64,000 nt of DNA from Pelagibius litoralis (GCF_011683915.1 NZ_JAAQPH010000004.1:186001-250000), one strand, 5' to 3'. Shown: positions 9,193-18,220, counted from the stretch's first letter. Numbers and translations are program-made. The notes: generated by a model not told the origin, from the letters alone.

Positions 9193-9516
9193 TTAAAGTC
9201 CGGCAGGCCCAGAATGAGCGCCTAACTTTCTCAGGACAGGAGTTGACGTCGGCTCAGTCGCCCCGCGCGGGGAAAACGTCGTCCGGCGCTGGTAGGCAAA
9301 AGCCGGAAGACGAGAAAGACAAATGGTCCGGCTGAAAGGAAACGAGAAGAGGCGCAGCGGGTCTGTCTTCAGGCTCTGCCTAAACCCGGTCGAGCCTGAG
9401 GTGAGTTCGGGATCAAGGATAGCCTGGGCCAAGCGATGCGCAGGGTCTTCCCGCACCGGCATGAACTCCCTCTGGGCGACCGTTTTGCCCGCGTTCTCGA
9501 CCTTGCGATCACTCAT
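9193..9516 (-). CDS. Doubtful short ORF upstream of the small membrane protein
   Basis: A 107-codon frame lies on the same strand as the following gene and 6 bp before it. It has no recognisable domain. The first 45 residues (MSDRKVENAGKTVAQREF onward) look protein-like, but the remainder is Arg/Ser/Thr/Pro-rich, as expected of a chance frame. It may be a real small gene with a frameshift, or just the leader of the next transcript. Treat as unsupported unless homologues exist. Confidence 0.2.
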   Translation of the reverse strand: MSDRKVENAGKTVAQREFMPVREDPAHRLAQAILDPELTSGSTGFRQSLKTDPLRLFSFPFSRTICLSRLPAFAYQRRTTFSPRGATEPTSTPVLRKLGAHSGPAGL

Positions 9517-9918
9517 AATTCCAGCGATATCTTATGCTTACCCGGATCAAGAGCAATTGCATGGCCGTTTAGTTGGCCGGTTTTTTCTTGCCTAATTCGA
9601 TTAATCGTTTTCGGTTAGAATGCGGCTTTCAACGGCGATCACGGCTTCGAATGTGCTGAGCCATGGAGTGTTGTGGTTGAGGGACTCAAAATCCGCACAG
9701 TAGCCAGTCGATCAGCGTCGTGACGGTCATGCCGCGATTGAATCAGGTTTCGCCGAGCTGGTTCCCCAGGCTCCTGAGCTCGCCGTCGCCGCGCTTGCGA
9801 TCCACAACTCTTTTAACTGTGGGGTTCTTGGGTATCACACCGGACGCCTTGCTGCCGCGGGACCGGTCGGCGTCGGCTTCACACATGCGCCGGCCTCGAT
9901 CGCGCCGACCGCGGGTCG
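9517..9918. other. Gene-poor gap between coxF and the small membrane protein
   Basis: About 400 bp without a convincing gene. Its first part is AT-richer than the surroundings (TTAATCGTTTTCGGTTAGAA near 9600) and could hold a promoter for the leftward gene. A weak GGCC-N8-GGCC hairpin followed by a run of Ts lies near 9562-9590. The part next to coxF contains a 45-codon leftward frame (MCEADADRSRGSKASG start) that ends in a stop near 9745; I could not assign it. The imperfect stem CCACA-N11-TGTGG near 9800-9822 could be a weak cox terminator. Confidence 0.3.
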
Positions 9919-10752
9919 TTATGCTGTCTGTTTTGCGACAGCCTGTTGCTGTTGGCGGTAGGATTGAATCACCTCGGCGATGATCGACAGGGCGATCTCC
10001 TGGGGTGTAATCGCGCCGAGGTCGAGGCCCGCCGGGGCCTTCACGCGGTCGAGCTGTTCGGGCGCCACGCCGTCGGCGGTGAGCCGCCCGCGAAGGTTTG
10101 CCATCTTCTTGCGGCTGCCGACGAAGGCAATGTGGTTGGCGTCGAGCGATAGCATCGCACGGAGTGCGGCAAGGTCGCCGCTGCCCTGGGTGGCGACGAC
10201 GATGAAGCGCTGACTGCGATTCGTATTCTCAAGTTCAAAGCCATCGATGAGTTGGTCGATGTCGCCGAAAGCTTCGCGGCTCGTTTTGGGCGCGCAGGCG
10301 ACGACCCGATAGCCGAACTGGCGGCCCAGTTCGGTGAGGGCTATGGCGACCGGACTGGCGCCGCAGACGACCAGCTCCGGTTTCGGCAGCATCGGCTCCA
10401 CGAAGATGTCCATGGTGCCCTGGCTGGGGCACATGTTGGATGCGAAGCGCACGCCCTCGCTTTCCTCTCCGGCGGTGAGGCCCTGCTCCTGGAGCAGGTC
10501 GGCCGGCTGCACTGAAACCAGCCGTGGCTTACCGTCGGCGATGGCTTCGCGCGCGGCCTTCAGGACCGCTGATTTGGCGCAGCCGCCACCGATCCAGCCG
10601 TCCGATATGGTGCCGTCGGGCCGGATCACCGCCTTGGCGCCGGCCTTGGCGGCGGTCAGCGAGACGGTGCGCACCACGGTCGCCAGGGCAAAGGCCTCGC
10701 CGGTCGCTTTCAGATCGGAAACCAGATCGAGAATGTCGGCAGCGGGGGTCAT
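9919..10752 (-). CDS. coxF: CoxF, XdhC-family molybdenum cofactor maturation protein
   Basis: This 277-residue XdhC/CoxI-family protein acts in loading or sulfurating the Mo-cofactor of molybdenum hydroxylases. The N-terminal XdhC domain shows ALATVVRT, the invariant GGGC in DGWIGGGCAKSAV, and SNMCPSQGTMDIFVEP. The C-terminal Rossmann-type domain begins LVVCGASPVAIALTELGRQFGYRV. It is the last gene of the leftward cox operon, about 10 bp after coxE, the same place coxF holds in Oligotropha (Afipia) carboxidovorans. I chose the internal ATG (MTPAADILDLV); the longer frame has a non-homologous 38-residue extension overlapping coxE. Confidence 0.88.
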   Translation of the reverse strand: MTPAADILDLVSDLKATGEAFALATVVRTVSLTAAKAGAKAVIRPDGTISDGWIGGGCAKSAVLKAAREAIADGKPRLVSVQPADLLQEQGLTAGEESEGVRFASNMCPSQGTMDIFVEPMLPKPELVVCGASPVAIALTELGRQFGYRVVACAPKTSREAFGDIDQLIDGFELENTNRSQRFIVVATQGSGDLAALRAMLSLDANHIAFVGSRKKMANLRGRLTADGVAPEQLDRVKAPAGLDLGAITPQEIALSIIAEVIQSYRQQQQAVAKQTA

Positions 10753-10762
10753 CGGCGCGCCC

Positions 10763-11953
10763 TCACAGCCGTTGAAGCTGTGGTTCGAGGGCGGCAAGGC
10801 TTTCCAGCGTGTTGGCCGGGGCGAAGAGGTCGAGATAGGGCAGGGCCGCCGCCATGCCTGCCGCAACCGGGGCGTAGTCCTTCCAGCCTTTCAGGGGATT
10901 GAGCCAGACGATGCGGCAGCCGCGCTTTTTCAGTCGTTGCAGGGCGGTGGCGATCATCGCCGGCGGATCGGTGTCGTAGCCGTCGGAGAGGATGACCACC
11001 ACGCTGCGCCCGTTCACCCGCTGCGCGGCATACTGTGCATTGAATTGGGCGAGATTGGCGCCGATGCGGGTGCCGCCGCCGAAGCCGTCGGCGAGCAGGG
11101 AGAGGCGGTTCACGGCGCGCAGGCTGTCGTGGTCGCGCAGGGCGTCGCTGATCGGCACCAGCCGGGTGTGGAAGAGATAGGCGTCGGTGCGCTGATCGGC
11201 GCTCATCAGGCCTTTCAGGAAGGCGAGGAAGACCCGCGCGTAGACTGTCATGGAGCCGGAGACATCGAGCAGGGCCACCAGATGCACCGGCCGGTCCGGG
11301 CGGCGCCGTTTCAGCAGGCGGATGGGCTCGCCGCCGGCGCTGACGCTCGCCCTGGCGATGCGCCGAAGGTCCAGCTGCGCCCCGCGCCTTGCCGCCTTGC
11401 GGCGGCGGGAGCGGCGGTCGCGGATGTTCTTGCCGAAGCGCTCGGCAACCCGCTCGGCGCGCTTCAGGTCTTCCGGCATCATCAGCTCGCGCAGATCGAC
11501 CTTTTCGATGTTGCGCAGGCGTGAGGCGACCAGTTTTCCGTCACCGCTGTGGCTGAACCCATCGGAATCATCGCCACCCTCGGGCTGGTCGAGCGCGCCC
11601 TTTTCGCCGCTGCGGGATTCCCGGTCGACGCCGGGCCCGAAGGTCGGCACCTGGTGCTTCGTCCGGCGTTCGTCCCGGGTGGCGAAGCCTTGACGCTCCC
11701 GCCCGCTGTTCAGCCAGTAGGCCTCGAAGAGGTCGTCGAAGCGCTCGAAACGCTCGGCATCGCCGGCACAGATGGCTTTCAGGGCCAGCCGCGCCTCCGC
11801 CGCATCCCAGGCCTTGATGGTAGTGAGCGCCTTCAGCGCGATTCCTGTTTCAGGGGGCCCGACCGGCAAGCCATTGGCGCGCAGATGGGCCATGAAGTCG
11901 GCCATCCGCTCTGTCGTGCCGGCGGCCCGGGCGGGAAAGCGGGTCACCTGCAT
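10763..11953 (-). CDS. coxE: CoxE, von Willebrand factor A-domain protein
   Basis: This 396-residue CoxE-type protein carries a C-terminal VWA domain. The MIDAS metal-site motif is visible in LLDVSGSMTVY, with a later conserved ILSDGYDTDP. The middle is basic (RRSRRRKAARRGAQLDLRR). With the AAA+ protein CoxD it forms the chaperone pair that, in O. carboxidovorans, inserts S and Cu to build the [CuSMoO2] site; that role is known from the family, not shown here. The ATG overlaps the coxD stop (TGATG); a GTG three bases upstream is also in frame. Confidence 0.92.
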   Translation of the reverse strand: MQVTRFPARAAGTTERMADFMAHLRANGLPVGPPETGIALKALTTIKAWDAAEARLALKAICAGDAERFERFDDLFEAYWLNSGRERQGFATRDERRTKHQVPTFGPGVDRESRSGEKGALDQPEGGDDSDGFSHSGDGKLVASRLRNIEKVDLRELMMPEDLKRAERVAERFGKNIRDRRSRRRKAARRGAQLDLRRIARASVSAGGEPIRLLKRRRPDRPVHLVALLDVSGSMTVYARVFLAFLKGLMSADQRTDAYLFHTRLVPISDALRDHDSLRAVNRLSLLADGFGGGTRIGANLAQFNAQYAAQRVNGRSVVVILSDGYDTDPPAMIATALQRLKKRGCRIVWLNPLKGWKDYAPVAAGMAAALPYLDLFAPANTLESLAALEPQLQRL

Positions 11954-12834
11954 CACGCGGCCTTTCCGGCCAGGCGCTGGGCGACTTCCGGCGGTATCGC
12001 GGCGCAGTCCGCCTGAGTTTTCAGCAGGCAGACCAGCGACGCCTGCAGAGCCACGGGGTCTTCGGCCAGGTCGTTGATGCCCAGGCCGCTCAAGGCCGCC
12101 GCCCAGTCCAGGGTTTCCGCAACGCCCGGCTTTTTCTCCAGGTCCTCTTTGCGCAGCGCTTGAACAAAGCCGACGATCTGTTCGGCCAGCCGCGTTTCGA
12201 TGCCGGGGTTGCGCTTGTTGAGGATGGCAAGTTCCGAGGCTCTGTCCGGGTAATCGACGAAAGAATAGATGCAGCGCCGCCGCAGGGCATCGGAGAGATC
12301 GCGCGCGCCGTTCGCGGTCAGGACGACATGGGGCCGCGTCGTTGCTTCGATGGTGCCCAGCTCGGGAATCGAAATCTGAAAGTCGGAGAGCACTTCCAGG
12401 AGATAGGCCTCGAACTCCTCATCCGCCCGGTCGATTTCGTCGATCAGCAGAACCGGCGCAGTCTCCTGCTGGATCGCCTCAAGCAGGGGCCGGCGCAGCA
12501 GGAACTTCTCGGAGAAGATCCGCTCTTCGATTTCCTCCGAGGAGGCGTCTTCGTTGGCCGCCGCCCGGATCGACAGCAGTTGGCGTTGATAGTTCCATTC
12601 ATAGATTGCCGCCGCCGCATCCAGGCCTTCGTAGCACTGCAGTCGGATAAGGCGGGTGTCCTTCAGCTCGGCGAGGGTCTTGGCGACCTGGGTCTTGCCG
12701 ACGCCGGCCGCGCCCTCCAGCAGCAGGGGGCGGCCCAGCGCCAGGGAAAGATGCAGCGCCATGGCGAGATCGTCGGAGGCGACATAGCCGGTTGTCGCGA
12801 GATCGGATTTCAGCTCGGTCCAGGTCATGGTCAT
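11953..12834 (-). CDS. coxD: CoxD, MoxR-type AAA+ ATPase
   Basis: This protein of about 293 residues is a MoxR/CoxD AAA+ ATPase. Walker A is GAAGVGKTQ, Walker B is VLLIDEIDRAD, and sensor 1 is VVLTANGARDL. CoxD in O. carboxidovorans is a membrane-associated chaperone that partly unfolds apo-CO dehydrogenase so its copper-sulfur-molybdenum site can be built. Two ATGs lie six bases apart (MTMTWTEL); the longer frame adds 14 residues that run into the gap after coxL. It lies between coxL and coxE in canonical order. Confidence 0.93.
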   Translation of the reverse strand: MTMTWTELKSDLATTGYVASDDLAMALHLSLALGRPLLLEGAAGVGKTQVAKTLAELKDTRLIRLQCYEGLDAAAAIYEWNYQRQLLSIRAAANEDASSEEIEERIFSEKFLLRRPLLEAIQQETAPVLLIDEIDRADEEFEAYLLEVLSDFQISIPELGTIEATTRPHVVLTANGARDLSDALRRRCIYSFVDYPDRASELAILNKRNPGIETRLAEQIVGFVQALRKEDLEKKPGVAETLDWAAALSGLGINDLAEDPVALQASLVCLLKTQADCAAIPPEVAQRLAGKAA

Positions 12835-12876
12835 CGAAAGGGGCGCGGGAAAAATTTCCCCGCGCCCGCTCCCCAC

Positions 12877-15297
12877 TTACGCATGCAGCCCGAGATCGTT
12901 GGCGGTCTTCCAGATCCGCCAGTGATCGTGGGGCATTTGCGTGTGGGTCAGGCCGAAGGCCCGGAAGGCGTCGTTCACCGCGTTGGAGAAACAGGGTACC
13001 CCGCCGACGTTCGGGCTCTCGCCGACGCCCTTGGCCCCGATGGGATGATGCGGGCTGGGCGTTTCCGTGTAGTCGGTGGTGTAGTGGGGCGTCTCCCAGG
13101 CCGTCGGCAGGAAGAAGTCCATCAGGGTCGCGGTCTTGACGTTGCCGATCTCGTCGTAGGCGATTTCCTGGCCCATGGCGATGGCCAGGGCCTCGGTCAG
13201 GCCGCCGTGCACCTGCCCTTCGATGATCATCGGGTTGATCCGCGTTCCGCAGTCGTCAAGTGCGTAGAACTGGCGGACAACGGTTTCACCGGTATCGACG
13301 TCGATGTCCAGCACGCAGATATAGGCGCCGAAGGGATAGGTCATGTTGGGCGGATCGTAGTAGCTGACCGCCTCCAGCCCCGGCTCGACGCCGGGGATCG
13401 CCTGGTTGTAGGCGGCGTAGGCAATTTCCTTCATGGTCTTGAAGCGCTCCGGCGCGCCCTTCACCGCGAAGCGGTCGACATCCCACTCGACGTCGTTGTC
13501 ATGCACCTCCAGCAGGTAGGCGGCGATCATCTGCGCCTTGGCGCGGATCTTCCGCCCGGCGAGCGCCGTCGCCGCACCGGCCACCGGCGTGGAGCGCGAG
13601 CCGTAGGTGCCCAGGCCGTAAGGCGCGGTATCGGTGTCGCCTTCTTCGATGGTGATGTCGTCGGCGGGAATACCGGTCTCCGTCGCCAGGATCTGGGCGA
13701 AGGTCGTCGCATGCCCCTGGCCCTGGGAGATGGTGCCGAGGCGGGCAATGGCCGAGCCGGTCGGGTGGATGCGGATCTCGCAGGAATCGAACATGCCCAT
13801 GCCCAGGATGTCGCAGTTCTTCACCGGCCCGGCCCCGACGATCTCGGTGAAGTGGGTGAGGCCGATGCCCATCAGCTTGCGGGTCTCGCCGCGCTTGAAG
13901 GCTTCCAGCCGCTCGGCCTGTTCCCGCCGCAGTCCGTCGTAGTCGACGGCCTTCAGGGCCTTGTCCCAGGCGGTGTGGTAGTCGCCGGAATCGTACTCCC
14001 AGCCCAGGGCCGAGTGGTAGGGGAATTGGTCCTTCCTGATGAAGTTCTTGGCCCGCAGCTCGGCGGCGTCCATGCCCAGCTTGATGGCCAGGACCTCGAT
14101 CATCCGCTCGATGAAATAGGCGGCCTCGGTCACGCGGAACGAGCAGCGGTAGGCAACCCCGCCCGGCGCCTTGTTGGTGTAGATTCCGTCGACGGCCAGA
14201 TAGGCGGTTGGGATGTCATAGGAACCGGTACAGATGTTCATGAAGCCGGCCGGGAACTTGGTCGGATCGGCACAGGCATCGAAAGCGCCGTGGTCCGCCG
14301 TGGTGTGGCACCAGAGGCCGGTGATCCTGCCGTCCGAAGTCGCGGCGATTTTGCCCTTCATCCAGTAGTCGCGGGCGAAGGCCGTGGACATGAGGTTTTC
14401 CATGCGGTCCTCAATCCACTTCACCGGCTTGCCGGTGACGATGGAGGCGACGATGGAACAGACATAGCCGGGATAGACCCCGACCTTGTTGCCGAAGCCG
14501 CCGCCGATATCCGGCGAGATGATGCGGATGTTGTGCTCGGCGATGCCCGACAGCAGCGAGGCCACGGTGCGCACCACGTGCGGCGCCTGGAAGGTGCCCC
14601 AGACGGTCAGCTTGCCGTTCACCTTGTCCATGGAGGCGACGCAGCCGCAGGTCTCCAGCGGGCAGGGGTGGGTGCGGTGATAGTAGACCATCTCCTCGGC
14701 CACCACCGGCGCCTCGGCGATGACCGCCTCGGTCGCCGCCTTGTCGCCCTGTTCCCAGGTGAAGATGTGGTTGGGGTGACGCCGCGGGCCGTGGGCGCCC
14801 TCCAGATCGTCGGCGATGTCTTCGCGCAGGATCGGCGCGTCCGGCAGTTCGGCCTTGAAGGGATCGACCAACACCGGCAGTTCCTCGTAGTCGACCTCGA
14901 CCAGTTCCACGGCGTCGGCGGCGATGTAGCGGTCCTCCGCCACCACGAAGGCGACTTCCTGGCCCTGGAACAGCACTTTGCCGTCGGCCAGCACCATCTG
15001 CTTGTCGCCGGCCAGGGTCGGCATCCAATGGAGGCTGAGCGGCTCCAGATCCTTGGCGGTCAGCACGGCGACGACGCCGGGCAGGGCGAGGGCCGCCTCG
15101 GCATTGATCGACTTCACCCGCGCATGGGCATAGGGCGAGCGCACGAAATCGCCGAACAGCATGCCGGGCTGTTGGATATCGTCGACGTAGTTGCCTTTGC
15201 CCTGGGTGAAGCGCACGTCCTCGACGCGCTTGCGGGCGGTGCCCAGGCCTTTCAGGGCGGCGGAGCGTTCGCTTTTCGGGGGGCTCATCTCGTTCAT
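12877..15297 (-). CDS. coxL: Aerobic CO dehydrogenase large subunit, form I (molybdenum catalytic subunit)
   Basis: This 806-residue subunit oxidises CO to CO2 at a bimetallic Cu-S-Mo site bound to molybdopterin cytosine dinucleotide. The form I active-site loop AYRCSFR is present, with the copper-binding cysteine at residue 385, close to Cys388 of O. carboxidovorans. Form II proteins instead have AYRGAGR. Other Mo-cofactor contacts are GGGFGNK and the C-terminal [10 protein letters not shown] containing the catalytic glutamate. The ATG overlaps the coxS stop (ATGA), and the next residues ([11 protein letters not shown]) fit the family, so the longer frame into coxS was discarded. Confidence 0.98.
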   Translation of the reverse strand: MNEMSPPKSERSAALKGLGTARKRVEDVRFTQGKGNYVDDIQQPGMLFGDFVRSPYAHARVKSINAEAALALPGVVAVLTAKDLEPLSLHWMPTLAGDKQMVLADGKVLFQGQEVAFVVAEDRYIAADAVELVEVDYEELPVLVDPFKAELPDAPILREDIADDLEGAHGPRRHPNHIFTWEQGDKAATEAVIAEAPVVAEEMVYYHRTHPCPLETCGCVASMDKVNGKLTVWGTFQAPHVVRTVASLLSGIAEHNIRIISPDIGGGFGNKVGVYPGYVCSIVASIVTGKPVKWIEDRMENLMSTAFARDYWMKGKIAATSDGRITGLWCHTTADHGAFDACADPTKFPAGFMNICTGSYDIPTAYLAVDGIYTNKAPGGVAYRCSFRVTEAAYFIERMIEVLAIKLGMDAAELRAKNFIRKDQFPYHSALGWEYDSGDYHTAWDKALKAVDYDGLRREQAERLEAFKRGETRKLMGIGLTHFTEIVGAGPVKNCDILGMGMFDSCEIRIHPTGSAIARLGTISQGQGHATTFAQILATETGIPADDITIEEGDTDTAPYGLGTYGSRSTPVAGAATALAGRKIRAKAQMIAAYLLEVHDNDVEWDVDRFAVKGAPERFKTMKEIAYAAYNQAIPGVEPGLEAVSYYDPPNMTYPFGAYICVLDIDVDTGETVVRQFYALDDCGTRINPMIIEGQVHGGLTEALAIAMGQEIAYDEIGNVKTATLMDFFLPTAWETPHYTTDYTETPSPHHPIGAKGVGESPNVGGVPCFSNAVNDAFRAFGLTHTQMPHDHWRIWKTANDLGLHA

Positions 15298-15785
15298 TGG
15301 GCTGCCTCCTTGGCGGCGTTCATCTCGGCGGCGGCGGCCAGGATCGCCTTGACGATGTTCTGATAGCCGGTGCAGCGGCAGAGGTTGCCCGCCATGCCGA
15401 AGCGCACGTCTTCCTCGCTGGGATTCGGATTTTCCAGCAGCAGGCGATGGGCGCGGATGATCATCCCCGGCGTACAGAATCCGCACTGCAGGCCGTGGTG
15501 CTCACGGAACATCTCCTGCAGCACATGCAGGTTGTCCGGATCGCCCAATCCTTCGACGGTGGTGATGTCGGCGCCCTCGGCCTGGGCGGCGAAGACCGTG
15601 CAGGACTTCACCGACTTGCCGTCCATATCCACGGTGCAGGCGCCGCAGTGCGACGTCTCGCAGCCGATGTGCGGGCCTTTGATGCCAAGCCTCTCGCGCA
15701 GGACATGGATCAGCAGTTCACGGGGCTCGGCAAGGGTTTCGACTTCCTGGCCGTTTACGGTCATTTTCAGATGTGTCTTTGCCAT
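15294..15785 (-). CDS. coxS: Aerobic CO dehydrogenase small iron-sulfur subunit
   Basis: This 163-residue subunit carries two [2Fe-2S] clusters. The N-terminal plant-ferredoxin motif is CETSHCGAC followed by VKSC. The second, helical cluster motif is CGFCTPGM, then NLCRCTGY. It relays electrons from CoxL to the FAD of CoxM. It lies 15 bp after coxM, with the coxL start overlapping its stop. Confidence 0.97.
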   Translation of the reverse strand: MAKTHLKMTVNGQEVETLAEPRELLIHVLRERLGIKGPHIGCETSHCGACTVDMDGKSVKSCTVFAAQAEGADITTVEGLGDPDNLHVLQEMFREHHGLQCGFCTPGMIIRAHRLLLENPNPSEEDVRFGMAGNLCRCTGYQNIVKAILAAAAEMNAAKEAAQ

Positions 15786-15800
15786 CGGTTCCTCCCAAAC

Positions 15801-16655
15801 TCAGGCGCGCGACCAGGCGCGTTCGATCGCGCGGCGCAGGATCACCCCGGCGACGTGTATCTTGAACGCGACGGGCCCGCGGTTGTCTTCGGCCGGTTCG
15901 ATGTCGTTGAGCGCGGCGGCGACGGCGGTCTTGATGGCCTGATCGTCGAGCGGGCTGCCCGTCAGGGCGGCGCCGGCATCGGCGCTGTACACCGGCGTGT
16001 CGGAGAGGTTCGTCATGGCAATCGAAGCTGCGGAGCAGCGATCGCCATCCTTGCTAAGGAGCACCGCCGCGGCTGCGGTGGCGTAGTCGCCGATCTTGCG
16101 TTTCTGCTTTTCATAGGCATAGCCGCCTTTCGGTGCGGTGAAGGAGATGGCGGTCAGGATCTCCTCGTCCGTGCGGGCGGTGAAGTAGGCCGCTTCATAG
16201 AAGTCGCGCGCCGCCACCTGACGCTCGCCGTCGGGCCCGACCAGGGTAAATGTCGCGTCGAGGCACTGCATCAGGCCGGGCATGTCGTTGCCCGGGTCGC
16301 CGTTCGCCACGTTGCCGCCGATGGTGCCGACATAGCGGACCTGCGGATCGGCGATCTGCAGCGCCGCCTCGCGCATGATGGGCGCGGCGTCCTGCAGTGC
16401 AGCATTCTCGATCAACTCGTGCTGGGTCGTCATGGCGCCGATGGTGACGGTACCGCCGTCGACGCGAATGCCTTTGAGGTCGCCGATCTTCTGCAGATCG
16501 ATGAGATGGCTCATGTCGGCCATGCGCAGTTTCATCATCGGAATGAGGCTGTGGCCGCCGGCGATGACACGCGAGTCCTCGCCCAGCTCGGCCAGCAGCT
16601 TTACCGCCGCGTCGACAGACTCCGGCCGATGGTACTCGAAAGCACCTGGTATCAT
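15801..16655 (-). CDS. coxM: Aerobic CO dehydrogenase medium FAD-binding subunit
   Basis: This 284-residue flavoprotein accepts electrons from CoxS and hands them to the quinone pool. The two FAD-pyrophosphate motifs of the family are clear: AGGHSLIPMMKLR and TIGGNVANGDPGND. A good GGAGG ribosome site lies 6-10 bases before the ATG. It is the first structural gene of the leftward operon, and the 179 bp upstream of it holds the direct-repeat pair described separately. Confidence 0.97.
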   Translation of the reverse strand: MIPGAFEYHRPESVDAAVKLLAELGEDSRVIAGGHSLIPMMKLRMADMSHLIDLQKIGDLKGIRVDGGTVTIGAMTTQHELIENAALQDAAPIMREAALQIADPQVRYVGTIGGNVANGDPGNDMPGLMQCLDATFTLVGPDGERQVAARDFYEAAYFTARTDEEILTAISFTAPKGGYAYEKQKRKIGDYATAAAAVLLSKDGDRCSAASIAMTNLSDTPVYSADAGAALTGSPLDDQAIKTAVAAALNDIEPAEDNRGPVAFKIHVAGVILRRAIERAWSRA

Positions 16656-16783
16656 TCTTTCCTCCCGGTCCTACGATTATGTCGCCTGCCTGATGGGCAG
16701 GGCGCTTTCTTGTTGGGAACCAGTAAAGAACAGGCCCGGGCGGCGGGACAGCCGGTTTGGCACTAGCGGTGCGCGGCTGTCAC

Positions 16784-16822
16784 GAACTGCGATTTATCGG
16801 AATGAACTGCGGCCGTAAATCG
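16784..16822 (-). promoter_or_regulatory. Candidate LytTR-type direct repeats upstream of coxM
   Basis: On the coxM strand, CGCAGTTC occurs twice, at 16804-16811 and 16784-16791, exactly 20 bp apart on the same face of the helix. LytTR regulators such as AgrA bind paired direct repeats with a CAGTT core spaced about two helical turns. An overlapping inverted repeat (CGATTTA/TAAATCG, 16790-16796 and 16816-16822) frames one copy. The site lies 129-156 bp before the coxM start and just behind the gene for a LytTR-domain regulator. Binding is an inference. Confidence 0.45.
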
Positions 16823-16834
16823 GGGAGCGGCCGA

Positions 16835-18034
16835 TCAGAGGCCCAGCGCCTCGCGAAGCGGTTCGATGCGCGTACGGCTGACCGGAACCGCCGGCAGATG
16901 AGAAAAGGCGTCGAACCGGCAGGCCGCCTTGTCCTTGCGCCGTTCGAAGCTGGTCACGTGTCCGATGTTCACCAGATAGCTGCGGTGGGTCCGGTGAAAC
17001 TGGGTAGCGGGCAGCCGCTTTTCCGCCTCTGAGATCGACCAGGGGCAGAAGAGTTTCTCGTTCTCGGCGTAGAGATAGGTATATCGCCCCTCCGCGCGCA
17101 CGGCCGCGATGACGTCGCTCGAGATGAAGAATGTTTTCTTGTCGCGCTCATAGGGAATGCGCACCACCGGGGGAATGCCAAGCACCGGCGTATCGTAGGG
17201 GATGGGCGCCGGCCCGGCTTTGGCTTTTGTCTCTGGTTGCAGCGCACCATTCGGCGCCGGGGCAGTTTGTTCCGGCTTTGCCGCCCCCGGCCTTGCCGTT
17301 TGCGGCGTCGCTTCGGCCAAGGCGCCGCCGGGCGCAATGAAAGTGACCGCCGACAGCAGGAAGGTGCCGCAGATCACAAAGGCGGCCAGGGTGACGATGA
17401 TCGCCAGGGTGCCGTTTTCCAACGAGGTCGTCATGGTCTCCGGCGCCGGCATCGGCAGGAACCCGGTCCAGTACATGGCGGAAAAATGGACCACCACGAC
17501 CGAAAGGCCGAAGACCAGGGTGCCGGCGACGATGTTCTGCTTTGTGCGTTTTCCGTAAGCCGCCCAGATCGCCGCAACACCCATCGCGGCGGCCAGGATG
17601 ACCGCCACCGCTTTTCCCGGCAGCTCAAAGACCGGCAGGCAGCCGCGCATGCCGGAAATTCCCAGGAAATGCATGGAGATGATGCCGCTGCCCAGCAGGA
17701 TGCCGGCAATCACCATGTTGCGCGGCGTGCGGACCCGGAAATGCATCAGCAGCAGCGCCACGCCGACCAGCAGAATGGCGATCAGCGCCGATCCCAGGGT
17801 GTAAAGCGCGTCGTAGAATATCGTGATCGGGAAATCCATGGCAAGCATGGCCACGAAATGCATCGACCAGATTCCGCCGCCCAGGACGAAGGCCGACATG
17901 ACGACCAGCGTCTTGCGCGCGTTGACCGACAGCTGCGAGATCCCGTTGGTCAGTGCAAGCCCGGTAAAGGCCGCCATGAAGGAGATGAAGATCGCTGCCA
18001 GTACCAAGGAGAAGTCGTAGGTATACGGCACCAT
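16835..18034 (-). CDS. coxC: CoxC-like membrane regulator with MHYT sensor and LytTR DNA-binding domain
   Basis: This 399-residue protein has an N-terminal MHYT domain of about seven membrane segments (residues 10-230). Its three metal-binding motifs are WSMHFVAM, ISMHFLGI and VVHFSAMY. A Pro/Ala-rich linker follows (about 235-285), then a LytTR DNA-binding domain (about 295-395: FISSDVIAAVRAEGRYTYLY, FHRTHRSYLVN). MHYT domains have been proposed to bind copper and sense CO, NO or O2. The same fusion is found as CoxC/CoxH in carboxydotrophs. It lies directly upstream of coxM on the same strand, so it is the obvious candidate CO-responsive activator. Confidence 0.88.
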   Translation of the reverse strand: MVPYTYDFSLVLAAIFISFMAAFTGLALTNGISQLSVNARKTLVVMSAFVLGGGIWSMHFVAMLAMDFPITIFYDALYTLGSALIAILLVGVALLLMHFRVRTPRNMVIAGILLGSGIISMHFLGISGMRGCLPVFELPGKAVAVILAAAMGVAAIWAAYGKRTKQNIVAGTLVFGLSVVVVHFSAMYWTGFLPMPAPETMTTSLENGTLAIIVTLAAFVICGTFLLSAVTFIAPGGALAEATPQTARPGAAKPEQTAPAPNGALQPETKAKAGPAPIPYDTPVLGIPPVVRIPYERDKKTFFISSDVIAAVRAEGRYTYLYAENEKLFCPWSISEAEKRLPATQFHRTHRSYLVNIGHVTSFERRKDKAACRFDAFSHLPAVPVSRTRIEPLREALGL

Positions 18035-18107
18035 GGCATAGTTTTACCGCTATTCCCGGCCCGCTTGCAAATAACGCCCGGTCACTTGTTCGATAGAGTT
18101 TTTCTGG

Positions 18108-18220
18108 GTTTGACGGCACCGGCCCGCACCCCCTCCCGGCCACCCATAGGATACTGGCGTTGGGTGGCCGGGAGGGGGTGCGGGCTGGAACCGCTGCGAC
18201 GTCAGTCGAAAACGCTATAG
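18108..18220 (+). repeat. Dispersed intergenic repeat, long copy (copy A)
   Basis: The outer ends are GTTTGACGGCACCGGCCCG (18108-18126) and GTCGAAAACGCTATAG (18205-18220). Both ends recur without mismatch, inverted, at 34813-34853, where they are only 6 bp apart. Here they are separated by 78 bp that contain a large inverted repeat. The element lies between the start of the coxC-like gene and the end of the LacI-family gene. Confidence 0.75.
18122..18185. repeat. Perfect 25-bp inverted repeat with 14-nt loop
   Basis: The arms 18122-18146 and 18161-18185 are perfect complements (left arm begins GCCCGCACCCCCTCCCGG). They are separated by 14 bases. There is no T-run on either side, so it is not a standard intrinsic terminator, although it could stop transcription of the LacI-family gene. 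It is the insert that lengthens repeat copy A relative to copy B. Confidence 0.85.

Noticed and set aside
9323-9595. 90-codon rightward ORF in the gap next to coxF
   Set aside because: No ribosome site, no domain, and it overlaps an equally weak ORF on the other strand.
14130-14160. Possibility that CoxL is form II
   Set aside because: The active-site loop reads AYRCSFR, not AYRGAGR, so it is form I.
12160-15363. A 1067-codon open frame antisense to coxD and coxL
   Set aside because: It spans two real genes and their gap, is Gly/Asp/His-repetitive in the way antisense frames of GC-rich genes are, and shows no domain.
16755-16770. Sigma54-like TGGCAC-N5-GTGC site
   Set aside because: It matches only partly at -12 and points away from coxM, towards the antisense of the coxC-like gene.
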